From NCBI RefSeq assembly GCF_024714495.1, contig NZ_JAMZMJ010000002.1:434001-498000 (forward strand): a stretch of DNA of 64,000 bases, written 5' to 3'. Under the pieces are notes generated by a model. It saw only the letters and a program-made list of their open reading frames with translations, made no database searches and had not been told where the DNA came from. Made by a program: the position numbers and the translations under genes. Positions 7,967 through 15,937 of the stretch are shown piece by piece. Numbering within the stretch: position 1 is the stretch's first letter; each line of letters begins with the position of its first letter. The DNA comes from Marinoscillum pacificum. GTDB lineage: Bacteria > Bacteroidota > Bacteroidia > Cytophagales > Cyclobacteriaceae.

Positions 7967-9520
7967 ATGAAATCAGCAACTAACCGACTTATTGGTACAG
8001 TCATTGGCACTATTCTGCTGCCATTGATCATTTACTCGGTATATGAGATTTCCTCTGTAAAAGAAGATGAGGAAATGATCGAAAAGGTCTATCGTGACCA
8101 GTTAGATGCTATTATCTTCTCCATTAATCAATTCTCCAATGACAACATCAGCGGATTATTAGATAAGATTCAAAATGGACTCAAAGGGGATCTTTCTTTT
8201 AATGAGTCAGAACCCTACTTAGATTATTCCAGCATTCATACTTTGGTGTTTGAAGATCTCACTAATTCCAAGACCAAAGTTGTACGAATTATTGGTGACA
8301 CCACCGATCATGTAGAATGGAAACACCTTCAAGACTCTATTTTACTTGCTAATCCTGACCTTAAAACACAGCTGATCCGATACAAAGAAGGAGGCTATCG
8401 GAAAATAGCACCTAAAGGAACTATCTCTGAAGCCAATGATCGAATGCAAGTAGTACATGCAGTGATAGACAATGGTGATCACAATGTCTTCATTACAGCA
8501 TTTATCAGTATCGCTGGTTTTGCTAACAATGTACTGGCACCCAAGTTGCAGCAGATCGCTGAAGGAGATTTAATTATTACTTTAGGATACCGAGACTCAG
8601 ATCAATATGTATATGTGACAGATTCGCTCAACAAAGAGGTGATGCTAAGCAAAAGCATGTGGCTGATACCTAGTTTGGATGTAGGTATTAGCTCTTCCAA
8701 TAAAACAGTATCTGAGCTGGTCGCAGAAAGAACGCAATACAATTTAATTGCGGCATTCATTCTGATCTTCCTTTTGGTGTTCGGCTTCTCACTGGTCATA
8801 CGCAACATACGCAGAGAAGTCAATTTAGCACAAACCAAAGCAGACTTTGTCTCTAACGTCTCCCATGAATTAAGAACTCCCCTTTCATTGATTAGCATGT
8901 TTGCAGAAACCTTGATGCTCAATCGATTTAATAGTGAAGAAAAGAGAAAAGAATACGAAGAAATCATATTTAAAGAGACGAATCGCTTAACAAACATCGT
9001 CAATAAGATTCTGAATTTCTCTCAAATTGAAGCGGAGAAACGTATCTACAATCCGTCTAGCGTAAACATGAATAATCTTGTAAAAGAGTTAATGCACGAT
9101 TATTCCTATCACATAGAGCGCAATGGATTTGAATACAGTGTCAATCTTTATCCAGAATTACCAATCGTGCAGGTAGATAAAGAAGCCTTGTATGAAGCTT
9201 TGGTTAATCTGGTAGACAATAGTATCAAGTACAGTCCGAATGAGAAGTTTATCAGCATTGAGACAAGCACACGAGACAATGCAGTTTGGGTAGAGGTGGC
9301 AGACCGAGGAATGGGTATCCCAACTGACAGAATTCATCAGATTTTTGATAAATTTTATCGTGTGACCGAAGGCAATGTACAAACCACAAGAGGTGCTGGT
9401 CTTGGACTTGCGCTGGTTAGTCATATTGTTGATTCTCACGGTGGAGATATAGAAGTAGACAGCACCCCTGGAAAAGGAAGTAAATTTAGATTAGTATTTT
9501 ATCTGGATAATCATGGCTAG
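7967..9520 (+). CDS. Sensor histidine kinase, membrane-bound
   Basis: A 517-residue two-component sensor. Two membrane spans (about 11-25 and 257-277) bracket a periplasmic sensing domain of some 230 residues that I do not recognise. The cytoplasmic part has the dimerisation H-box FVSNVSHELRTPL with the phospho-accepting His at about residue 300. It is followed by an ATPase domain with an N-box (LVNLVDNSIKY), G1 (ADRGMGIP), an F-box region and G2 (RGAGLGLALV). No HAMP domain is evident between the second span and the H-box. It overlaps the response regulator gene by 8 bp, so the two form one translationally coupled signalling unit. Confidence 0.92.
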   Translation: MKSATNRLIGTVIGTILLPLIIYSVYEISSVKEDEEMIEKVYRDQLDAIIFSINQFSNDNISGLLDKIQNGLKGDLSFNESEPYLDYSSIHTLVFEDLTNSKTKVVRIIGDTTDHVEWKHLQDSILLANPDLKTQLIRYKEGGYRKIAPKGTISEANDRMQVVHAVIDNGDHNVFITAFISIAGFANNVLAPKLQQIAEGDLIITLGYRDSDQYVYVTDSLNKEVMLSKSMWLIPSLDVGISSSNKTVSELVAERTQYNLIAAFILIFLLVFGFSLVIRNIRREVNLAQTKADFVSNVSHELRTPLSLISMFAETLMLNRFNSEEKRKEYEEIIFKETNRLTNIVNKILNFSQIEAEKRIYNPSSVNMNNLVKELMHDYSYHIERNGFEYSVNLYPELPIVQVDKEALYEALVNLVDNSIKYSPNEKFISIETSTRDNAVWVEVADRGMGIPTDRIHQIFDKFYRVTEGNVQTTRGAGLGLALVSHIVDSHGGDIEVDSTPGKGSKFRLVFYLDNHG

Positions 9521-10214
9521 AATATTAGTAGTAGAAGATGAACCCAACATGCAAATTGGACTTAAGGACAACCTTGAGTTTGAACAATTTGAAGTAACAG
9601 TTGCAAAAGATGGACAGGAAGGATTAGATATCATTTTAAGAGAATCTTTTGACCTTATCATTTTGGATGTCATGATGCCAAAAATGAGTGGCTTTGACGT
9701 TTGCAAAGCTGCCAGAAACAAAGGAATAAGTACGCCTATTATCTTTCTAACAGCCAAGGGTGAAGAGATTGACAAAGTACTGGGACTAGAGCTGGGAGCC
9801 GATGATTACATCACTAAACCATTTAGTATAAGGGAGTTGGTAGCACGCGTAAAGGCAATACTCAGACGTGTGGATTCTATGGATAAGGCTATCGCCGCAC
9901 CACAGGATGCCGGACCATTAACTTTGGGATATCTTACTGTAGACTTCACGCATTACACAGCCATTCATGAGCAGGATGGCGAAGTAAAAATGTCTCATAA
10001 AGAATTTGAAGTTCTCAATTACTTACTTCAGCATAAAGGTGAAGTAGTTAGTCGTTATCAACTGCTAGAAGATGTGTGGGGATATGATTCACAACCCACC
10101 ACCAGAACTGTAGATAATTTCATTTTAAAGCTTAGACAGAAAATCGAAGAGAACCCAAACAACCCTAAACATATCCTCACAGTTCATGGAGCTGGATATA
10201 AGGTAGTTGTATAA
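9513..10214 (+). CDS. OmpR/PhoB-family response regulator
   Basis: A 233-residue regulator partnered with the preceding kinase. The receiver domain (about 1-120) has the acidic pair E8/D9, phospho-acceptor D52 in LIILDVMMPKMSG, the conserved Thr in FLTAKG and the Lys in ITKPFS. The C-terminal winged-helix DNA-binding domain (about 135-233) includes SHKEFEVLNYLLQHKGEVVS and the recognition region TTRTVDNFILKLRQK. It starts inside the end of the kinase gene. DNA targets are unknown; the palindrome in front of the kinase gene is one candidate. Confidence 0.94.
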   Translation: MARILVVEDEPNMQIGLKDNLEFEQFEVTVAKDGQEGLDIILRESFDLIILDVMMPKMSGFDVCKAARNKGISTPIIFLTAKGEEIDKVLGLELGADDYITKPFSIRELVARVKAILRRVDSMDKAIAAPQDAGPLTLGYLTVDFTHYTAIHEQDGEVKMSHKEFEVLNYLLQHKGEVVSRYQLLEDVWGYDSQPTTRTVDNFILKLRQKIEENPNNPKHILTVHGAGYKVVV

Positions 10215-10289
10215 AAAAATCATTTTTGTTCTTTCTGTACCTTTTGATTTTATAAAACCTCTATTACCTTTCGCCCAAATTTAATATTC

Positions 10290-10643
10290 ATGCAGTCCTC
10301 AAAACCACGCGTCATTAAAGACTTTGAAAAGCTTGATCCTGAAATTCAGGAGCAAATAAAGCTTGCTTACCCATATGGGTTTTACGATTCATTAATTCAC
10401 TTCTACAACAAGGAAGGCAATAAAGTATCTGCTTTACCATTCGAAACGGATGAGAAGTACTACATGGTCAGAATGACCGTAGCAGAAGCTAAAGCCATCA
10501 TTGCTGATGATGACGATTTTGATGATGAAGGAAATCTGAAAGACGACATCAAAGATGATTACGAAAATAAATATTCGGATCTGGATTATATGAGTGATTA
10601 CATCGCTGATGATTCCAGCAGTAACGATGACGAAGAAGAGTAA
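10290..10643 (+). CDS. Conserved acidic hypothetical protein
   Basis: A 117-residue cytosolic protein. The first ~70 residues contain a small alpha/beta region (FEKLDPEIQEQIKLAYPYGF) and the last 45 are extremely acidic (DDDDFDDEGN, then DDSSSNDDEEE). The pattern is reminiscent of small conserved Bacteroidota proteins with disordered acidic tails, but I know of no function. The ATG is preceded by a TACCTTTC box (one mismatch to TAnnTTTG). Its 3' end overlaps the likely start of the SodC-like gene by 17 bp, suggesting coupling. Confidence 0.75.
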   Translation: MQSSKPRVIKDFEKLDPEIQEQIKLAYPYGFYDSLIHFYNKEGNKVSALPFETDEKYYMVRMTVAEAKAIIADDDDFDDEGNLKDDIKDDYENKYSDLDYMSDYIADDSSSNDDEEE

Positions 10644-11253
10644 TCAGATTAGTCAACTCATTTATGCACTAACTTTTAGTGTAAGTATTATTCTATGTAC
10701 TACACTGCTTTCTTGTTCGGATGAAAATATTGAGGACAGAACAGTAAAAGCAGAAGCCATTCTTACAAGTATCTATGCAGATACTGATTCTACATTTATC
10801 ATTGGTGAGGAGCCATATGGCAAAATAGATTTCATTCAGGACGAAGACAGTGTAGTCACTATAGATATTTATCTAGAAAATTTCCCTCCTAATTCCATAC
10901 ACTCAGTTCACATTCATAGCGGCAGCTGTAGCCAACCAGGCATGCACTGGAACCTGGGGCAAGACATGATGACTTATTACTGCACTGAAGAGAGTCTAGG
11001 CATTCCATGGAATAAGCCACGTGCTGGAGATGTAGGCAATGTCAGTGTTAGTTATGATGGTACAGGGTTTTTCTCTTTAAAAACTGACCTTTGGAAATTA
11101 TCTACTCTGGATTCAAGAGACATCATCGGACTCTCAATAATTGTGCATGACACGCAAGATGACTTCATTGGAGAGTGTGAACCAAGTCACGACCACACGC
11201 ACACTCACCCCAACGCAAAAGTGGCCTGTGGCAGCATTGAGCTAATTCCTTAA
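10627..11253 (+). CDS. Cu-only superoxide dismutase-like lipoprotein
   Basis: A 208-residue lipoprotein of the SodC fold (Cys30 in the TLLSC lipobox). By alignment with Cu,Zn-SOD, copper ligands are H95 and H97 in HIH, H107 in GMHWN and H174 in IVHDTQDDF. The structural disulfide would be C101-C201 (ACG). The aspartate of the zinc site is present (D135 in RAGDVGN), but the position of His80 is Arg and no His replaces His71, so the zinc site appears lost, as in copper-only SODs. The catalytic Arg143 position looks like Lys in a shortened loop. A HDHTHTH stretch precedes it. The frame extends upstream to a GTG at 10594; the ATG at 10627 gives a proper signal peptide and is preferred. Confidence 0.75.
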   Translation: MTKKSNQISQLIYALTFSVSIILCTTLLSCSDENIEDRTVKAEAILTSIYADTDSTFIIGEEPYGKIDFIQDEDSVVTIDIYLENFPPNSIHSVHIHSGSCSQPGMHWNLGQDMMTYYCTEESLGIPWNKPRAGDVGNVSVSYDGTGFFSLKTDLWKLSTLDSRDIIGLSIIVHDTQDDFIGECEPSHDHTHTHPNAKVACGSIELIP

Positions 11254-11350
11254 TACTCACCCACTCACGTATTTCGCACATTCACTACAACTTTTTGTAC
11301 TTCCTCAAAAAATACAAACGTTATCATATTTCATTTTTACAATAGTTTTA

Positions 11351-11358
11351 TACTTTTG
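11351..11358 (+). promoter_or_regulatory. Bacteroidota -7 box for the small secreted protein gene
   Basis: TACTTTTG fits TAnnTTTG exactly, about 133 bp before the ATG at 11492, which would give a leader of roughly 125 nt. No clear TTG -33 element is seen at the usual distance. Confidence 0.5.
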
Positions 11359-11491
11359 TTGAACATTACATACAAAACGGTGACATTTAATGACAATCGT
11401 TTACTGCTGGGTGACAAACCTGCTTAGACTTCCACGTAAAATTGTATTGTAAACAATATCAAGGAATCTAAAGGTTAAAAACTCAAAACTC

Positions 11492-11854
11492 ATGAAAAAG
11501 ATAACAATGACTTTAGCAGTAATCGTAACAGTTATGGGCACTGCTTTCGCAACAGGTAATGGCGTTAAAAAAGAAAGAGCGGCAATCATTCCTGGAGTAG
11601 ATGTAACGTACAAAGTTCTTTATCAAAACGATGAACCAACTGTAGTTCGAGTAAAGATCAAGAATGACAAAGGGGAACTAGTAAGAGCTGACAAATTCAA
11701 CAGCAAAGACGGGTTCATGCAGAGATATGATTTAAGCGAACTTGAAAAAGGCACTTACTTCGTAGAGTTGAGAGACAAATACGGAGTGATCTCTGAAAAG
11801 GTTGAAATTAAAGACCAACTAACAAAAGCTAACACTGTCCTAGCTAAAAACTAA
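11492..11854 (+). CDS. Small secreted beta-rich protein
   Basis: A 120-residue protein with a cleavable signal peptide (residues 1-20, ending TAFA). The mature part is a single Ig-like or secretion-tail-like beta domain with the pattern VVRVKIKNDKGELV, then YDLSELEKGTYFVELRDKYG. This resembles type IX sorting-tail folds and DUF3244-like domains, in which a GxYxVxL strand is common. It is a whole small protein rather than a tail on an enzyme, and the typical C-terminal Lys/Arg anchor sequence is not present. Function unknown. It has its own promoter box and terminator, so it is monocistronic. Confidence 0.7.
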   Translation: MKKITMTLAVIVTVMGTAFATGNGVKKERAAIIPGVDVTYKVLYQNDEPTVVRVKIKNDKGELVRADKFNSKDGFMQRYDLSELEKGTYFVELRDKYGVISEKVEIKDQLTKANTVLAKN

Positions 11855-11896
11855 GGCATCAAAATATTTAAAATACTTCTTTATACTATTACAAAT

Positions 11897-11926
11897 ACCT
11901 TCTTGATTCAGGAAGGTTTTTGTTTT
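11897..11926 (+). terminator. Rho-independent terminator
   Basis: ACCTTC (11897-11902) pairs with GAAGGT (11912-11917) around a nine-base loop and is followed by a T-rich run, 43 bp after the stop of the small secreted protein. Confidence 0.6.
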
Positions 11927-12003
11927 TATAGACAATTCATGACAATCATTTACATGATTCAGACAGCCAAATGCGCATAGTTGCGTAATATTGAATACCT
12001 GAA

Positions 12004-13008
12004 ATGATGAAGATGAAACGATTGATTTACCTGGTCGTATTGCTACTACCATACCTATCCTCTGCTCAGGAGGAGCTTAAACGTGTGGTAGACCTGCGTG
12101 GCTACTGGAAGTTCTCCATTGGAGATAATCCACGTTGGTCCAATCCAGAATACAACGATCAAAGTTGGGAGAAAATATTTGTTCCTGCTCCCTGGGAAAA
12201 CGAAGGTTTCAGTGGCTTTGACGGTTACGCGTGGTACCGAATCACTGTAGACTTTAAAAACATTTCAGATCAAAATCTCTTTCTCGTACTGGGTTTTATT
12301 GACGATGTAGATGAGGTTTATTTAAATGGTCACCTTATTGGTCATAGTGGCTCATTTCCCCCAAACTTCTACACTGCATACAACTCCTATAGAAAATATT
12401 ATGTCCCAGAAGTTTACCTGAATAGAAACGGAAAAAATTTAATCGCCATTAGAGTGTTTGACACCATTTTGGAAGGGGGCATCATTAAAGGTGATGTAGG
12501 CATTTATTCGGATAAAAATTGCCCAGAGAAAACAATTCTTCTAGAAGGAAACTGGAAATTCAAAGAAGGTGATAGCCAGACATGGGCGAGAGAAGACTTT
12601 GAAGATAGAGACTGGCAAGACATCATGGTTCCAAGCCTATGGAGAAGTCTTAAAAAGACACACATTCAGAAAGGAGTGGCTTGGTATAGAAAGGAAGTCA
12701 CTTTCCCTACTAAGTACAACACCAACGAGGACCTTGTTTTGGTACTAGGAAAGATTGACGACTTTGATGAGACTTATTTTAATGGAGTCAAAATAGGAGA
12801 AACCAACGACCATAAGCCTTACGGATGGACCACATCCTATTTACAGCCCAGAGTTTATGACATTCCTAAATCGTTGATTAAAAAAGGAGAGCCCAATCTT
12901 ATATCCGTAAGAGTCAGTGACCTTGGCGGTGATGCGGGTATCTACAATGGACCATTAGCGATCATTCCGAAAAGCAAATTGGACGATTTAATACTCGTTA
13001 GAGAGTAG
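12004..13008 (+). CDS. Secreted protein with two tandem GH2-type jelly-roll domains
   Basis: A 334-residue protein with a signal peptide (1-21, ending SSAQ). It carries two homologous sugar-binding jelly-roll domains like the N-terminal domain of GH2 beta-galactosidases/glucuronidases. Domain 1 (about 27-175) has LRGYWKFSIGD, VPAPWE, YAWYRITV and DDVDEVYLNG. Domain 2 (about 178-330) has LEGNWKFKEGD, VPSLWR, VAWYRKEV and DDFDETYFNG. No TIM-barrel catalytic domain is present, so it is more likely a carbohydrate-binding or scaffolding protein than an enzyme. Its 3' end overlaps the convergent GH113-like gene by 11 bp. Start could also be 12007 or 12013. Confidence 0.8.
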   Translation: MMKMKRLIYLVVLLLPYLSSAQEELKRVVDLRGYWKFSIGDNPRWSNPEYNDQSWEKIFVPAPWENEGFSGFDGYAWYRITVDFKNISDQNLFLVLGFIDDVDEVYLNGHLIGHSGSFPPNFYTAYNSYRKYYVPEVYLNRNGKNLIAIRVFDTILEGGIIKGDVGIYSDKNCPEKTILLEGNWKFKEGDSQTWAREDFEDRDWQDIMVPSLWRSLKKTHIQKGVAWYRKEVTFPTKYNTNEDLVLVLGKIDDFDETYFNGVKIGETNDHKPYGWTTSYLQPRVYDIPKSLIKKGEPNLISVRVSDLGGDAGIYNGPLAIIPKSKLDDLILVRE

Positions 13009-14020
13009 CTCTCGAATACCATTTTTTGATGGTGGCTTCAACAGGCTTATTCTGAGGAGTAAAATCATTATTCTGCAATCCGCCAGCATCTGGTAGAAAG
13101 TGCCATTTCCATAAAAAACCACCAGCAAACCAATCCTCTCCCCAAAACGTAGATAAAAAAGCATCGTATGCTCGCACCTGAATATCCAGATCTACGGTAG
13201 TCTCTCTTGTAATCTCCCAATGATTTCCTGCAGCACCTTCAGCGCTTCTAAATCCATACTCAGTAAATAACAGCGGTTTACCTATTTCATGACTAAACTC
13301 TTTCAATTCGGACTTTAATCGCTGACAGGAAGCTAAAAGTTCTTTATCCCCTGGATTAACAGCACTGGACAAGGGAAAATAAGCATCCACACCTATGTAG
13401 TCTAATTGATCCCAAAAGGTCACTTGAGTATAATTATCCCAATTGGATGCATAAGTCAATTTACCTGAATAAACTTTACGAATTTCAGGAATCAATTTCT
13501 CCCAATAGCTGGATCTTTTAAGAATAGTTTGCTTGAGTTCTGTCCCTATGCACAGCAACTCCACATTCATCTCTTCTGAAAGCTTCGCATATTCCAAAAT
13601 ATATGCTGAATACTGCTTTTCCCACTCTTGCCAATCTCCTTCAGATTCTAAAAAGTACTCACCTATCCAATACCCACGCATCCAGACATGTGGCTTCATC
13701 ATGACTTTGTAATCATTGGATTGAGCGAGGCTTACCATCAACTTACAACCCGCTACTTTCTCTCCCCACCACTGCCGATCATGATTAAAGTAAACTCCCG
13801 GCTCACCTTGTTTGGAAAAGGCAAATGGTATCATAGCTACCCAGTTAGCATTAACTCTTTTGATCCCTGACATATCTACAGAATCAATTGGATTGTATGG
13901 ATTCACCAGACTAACGCCGTTTATCCTTTCTGGGTACGACAAAGCATTTGACCCAGGTTCTATAAGCAAAACACCTAAAATAAGGATTACACCAAACAAA
14001 CTTCCGTAAATAAGCTTCAT
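12998..14020 (-). CDS. GH113-like glycoside hydrolase, secreted or membrane-anchored
   Basis: A 340-residue protein with an N-terminal hydrophobic segment (about 4-20) that is either a signal or an anchor. The remainder is a TIM barrel resembling GH113 endo-beta-mannanases. INGVSL opens strand 1, MMKPHVW sits at strand 3, CIGTEL carries the likely acid/base Glu161 after strand 4, and FTEYGFRS carries the likely nucleophile Glu254 on strand 7. Length matches single-domain GH113 enzymes. Beta-mannan hydrolysis is the family activity; the real substrate is uncertain. Convergent with the jelly-roll protein, which may act on related glycans. Confidence 0.78.
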   Translation of the reverse strand: MKLIYGSLFGVILILGVLLIEPGSNALSYPERINGVSLVNPYNPIDSVDMSGIKRVNANWVAMIPFAFSKQGEPGVYFNHDRQWWGEKVAGCKLMVSLAQSNDYKVMMKPHVWMRGYWIGEYFLESEGDWQEWEKQYSAYILEYAKLSEEMNVELLCIGTELKQTILKRSSYWEKLIPEIRKVYSGKLTYASNWDNYTQVTFWDQLDYIGVDAYFPLSSAVNPGDKELLASCQRLKSELKEFSHEIGKPLLFTEYGFRSAEGAAGNHWEITRETTVDLDIQVRAYDAFLSTFWGEDWFAGGFLWKWHFLPDAGGLQNNDFTPQNKPVEATIKKWYSRATL

Positions 14021-14078
14021 ATGTTGACTTAACGCATTATCTTAATAAAGATATTAAACGCTCAACCAAAAATAAGTT

Positions 14079-14627
14079 TTGGCAACAACTACTATCGATT
14101 TTAACACCCTACTGGTCAAACGTCTTAGAAACAAGGACACCACTGCACTGGATTACTTGTATGACCACTACTCAGATGCTCTCTACGGAATTATCTATCG
14201 CACACTTAATCATCAAGAAATAGCTGAAGAAACCCTTCATGAAGTATTCATGAAAATCTGGGATCAAATTGATTCTTATGATGCTAAGAAAGGGACACTT
14301 TTTACATGGATGTACCGTATTGCCCGAAATAGGGCCATTGATGCACGGCGGTCGAAAGATTTTAAATCAAGTGATAAATCCGACGACATTACAGGCTTCG
14401 TAGATATGTTCGAAACCTCCAACAACGAGGAAGACTACATCGGGCTATCAACCGTGCTAAATGAAATAGGCAAAATGTGTAAAAAACTCATTCAGCTTAA
14501 TTTCTTTGAAGGATATTCTCATGCCGAGATTTCGGAAAATGAGGATATGCCCCTTGGAACCGTGAAAACGCGTCTTAGGAATTGTTTGAAGGAAATAAAA
14601 CATAAACTAAGGAGAGATTTTGAGTAG
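14079..14627 (+). CDS. ECF-type RNA polymerase sigma factor
   Basis: A 182-residue sigma-70 family protein. Region 2 covers about 22-90 (LYDHYSDALYGIIYRTL, then KGTLFTWMYRIARNRAID) and region 4 about 125-178 (LIQLNFFEGYSHAEISE, then PLGTVKTRLRNCLKEI). The start is TTG: an in-frame TAA lies 6 bp upstream and the next Met is deep in region 2, so no ATG start is available. The stop overlaps the TTG start of the following anti-sigma factor by 8 bp, indicating a coupled regulatory pair. Confidence 0.9.
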   Translation: MATTTIDFNTLLVKRLRNKDTTALDYLYDHYSDALYGIIYRTLNHQEIAEETLHEVFMKIWDQIDSYDAKKGTLFTWMYRIARNRAIDARRSKDFKSSDKSDDITGFVDMFETSNNEEDYIGLSTVLNEIGKMCKKLIQLNFFEGYSHAEISENEDMPLGTVKTRLRNCLKEIKHKLRRDFE

Positions 14628-15402
14628 AGAAGAAATTTTAAACGAAGGTTACCTGGCAGCATACATTACAGAGGAGCTGAGCACGGCAGATGCTGCGGAG
14701 GTAGAGCAATTTATTGCTGATGATGAAGAAATAAGGGATGAATACTACGAGTTACAAAAAACTGTAGAGTCTTTAGCATTCCAATATTCTATTTCTACAT
14801 CTGAGGCAGTCAAGAGATTGATTATGGAAGATTCACGTGTGATGAAATATCTAAGCACGGAAATGTCTTCAAGCAGCGCTGGACTAAAGTTAGGCTTAGC
14901 AGCTAGTGTGCTTATCGCACTTGCATCTATGTTTAGCGCATATTATTTCTGGAGTGAATGGCAAGACACAGATTATCGACTTGCTCAGCTTACAGCCAGG
15001 AATATAGAACTTGCAGAATCTTATAATACTGTTAATCAAGAACTGACTGACATACGTCAAGATCTTGCTGTATTAGTAAGCCCTGAATTCAGTAGAATCA
15101 TCCTAAATGGAACTGACAATGCAAAAGATGCAAAAGCAGTTATCTACTGGAACCCTACCGAGGAAGAGGTTTACATTAATTCTGCAAACATGACAGCTTT
15201 AGCTCAGAATCAACAGTATCAACTATGGGCACTCATAGATGGAGTACCGGTAGACGCTGGAGTATTTGACGCCAAAGAAGGAACTTTCCAAATCATGAAA
15301 AACATAGCAAAAGCAGATGCATTTGCTGTAACTATAGAGCAAACCGGTGGTGCAGAAAGTCCAACACTTAGCACAATGCAGGTTTACGGAGAAGCGATTT
15401 AA
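14620..15402 (+). CDS. RskA-type anti-sigma factor
   Basis: A 260-residue membrane protein controlling the adjacent sigma factor. The N-terminal cytoplasmic domain (1-75) has the anti-sigma pattern LAAYITEELSTADAAEVEQF, without a zinc HCC motif. One membrane span (about 90-110) follows, then a coiled-coil stretch (about 115-148) and a periplasmic RskA-like domain (about 155-258) containing QQYQLWALIDGVPVDAGVF and FAVTIEQTGG. It starts at TTG inside the end of the sigma gene, so both genes of the pair use the rare TTG codon. It is followed by a strong terminator. Confidence 0.88.
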   Translation: MSREEILNEGYLAAYITEELSTADAAEVEQFIADDEEIRDEYYELQKTVESLAFQYSISTSEAVKRLIMEDSRVMKYLSTEMSSSSAGLKLGLAASVLIALASMFSAYYFWSEWQDTDYRLAQLTARNIELAESYNTVNQELTDIRQDLAVLVSPEFSRIILNGTDNAKDAKAVIYWNPTEEEVYINSANMTALAQNQQYQLWALIDGVPVDAGVFDAKEGTFQIMKNIAKADAFAVTIEQTGGAESPTLSTMQVYGEAI

Positions 15403-15431
15403 CAATCAATTACAATTACTTAATTCAATCA

Positions 15432-15460
15432 AAGCAAGGTGTCTTCACCTTGCTTTTTTT
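15432..15460 (+). terminator. Rho-independent terminator of the sigma/anti-sigma operon
   Basis: Stem AGCAAGGTG / CACCTTGCT with TCTT loop, followed by seven Ts. It ends the sigma operon and separates it from the tandem RNA elements downstream. Confidence 0.9.
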
Positions 15461-15530
15461 ATGATAAAAAAAATCACTTTTTTTTCAATCCATTAAATCC
15501 AATCTTCATCCTCACTACGTAAGTACTTCA

Positions 15531-15596
15531 TAGTTTCTATTAGAAACTGCTTAAAGCTGGTTGATGAGCGCCGTGAGAAATCACGGCGTTTTTTTT
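15531..15596 (+). ncRNA. Tandem structured RNA element, copy 1
   Basis: First of three ~66 nt copies. A 5' hairpin AGTTTCT-ATT-AGAAACT is followed by an unpaired-looking core (15548-15570) identical in all copies, containing GCTTAAAGC and GGTTGATGAGCG. Then a terminator stem CGCCGTGA-GAAA-TCACGGCG (15569-15588) and eight Ts follow. Compared with the other copies the terminator stem varies by paired changes, so the structure is being conserved. About 60 bp of upstream sequence also resembles that of copy 3, suggesting that a whole transcription unit was duplicated. No ORF is conserved among copies. Interpretation as a small RNA is inference. Confidence 0.7.
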
Positions 15597-15720
15597 GCAT
15601 TTCAGTCTCTAACATTCAGATCAAGCGACAGACAACCACCTGTTTTCGACGAACATGGGTAAAACAACGTTATCTGATGAAGTGAATAAATTTCTCATTC
15701 TGTACCTTACAGGAGTATTG

Positions 15721-15786
15721 TAGTTTCTATTGAAACTGCTTAAAGCTGGTTGATGAGCGTCGTGAAAAATTTCACGACGTTTTTTT
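15721..15786 (+). ncRNA. Tandem structured RNA element, copy 2
   Basis: Second copy, 190 bp after copy 1. The 5' hairpin is AGTTTC-TATT-GAAACT (one base shorter). The core is identical to copies 1 and 3, and the terminator stem is CGTCGTGAA-AAAT-TTCACGACG followed by seven Ts. Relative to copy 1 a C-G pair has become U-A. Its upstream flank is the most diverged of the three and includes TAAATTTC (15687-15694), a one-mismatch TAnnTTTG box that could be a promoter. Confidence 0.7.
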
Positions 15787-15870
15787 ATGTCTCAAAAGAA
15801 ATTAAAAAAAATCCAGGATTTTTTTTCGCGCTCAAAATCCAACCATCGTGCTCACTTCGTAGGTGTAGTA

Positions 15871-15937
15871 TAGTTTCTAATAGAAACTGCTTAAAGCTGG
15901 TTGATGAGCGCCGCGAGAATTCGCGGCGTTTTTTTTT
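15871..15937 (+). ncRNA. Tandem structured RNA element, copy 3
   Basis: Third copy, 150 bp after copy 2. The 5' hairpin is AGTTTCT-AAT-AGAAACT, the core is identical, and the terminator stem is CGCCGCGA-GAAT-TCGCGGCG followed by nine Ts. Relative to copy 1 a U-A pair has become C-G. The last bases of its T-run lie inside the stop codon of the convergent murA gene (TAA at 15936-15938). Confidence 0.7.

Noticed and set aside
15555-15590. Possible hammerhead ribozyme in the tandem RNA element (UGAUGAG followed by a stem)
   Set aside because: A hammerhead core needs CUGAUGA before stem II and GAAA directly after it. Here the first base is U, the GAAA lies in the loop of the stem in copy 1 only, and a U-run follows, as in a terminator.
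15531-15937. CRISPR array
   Set aside because: Only three copies, 150-190 bp apart, each with its own terminator and related flanks. There is no spacer periodicity and no cas gene.
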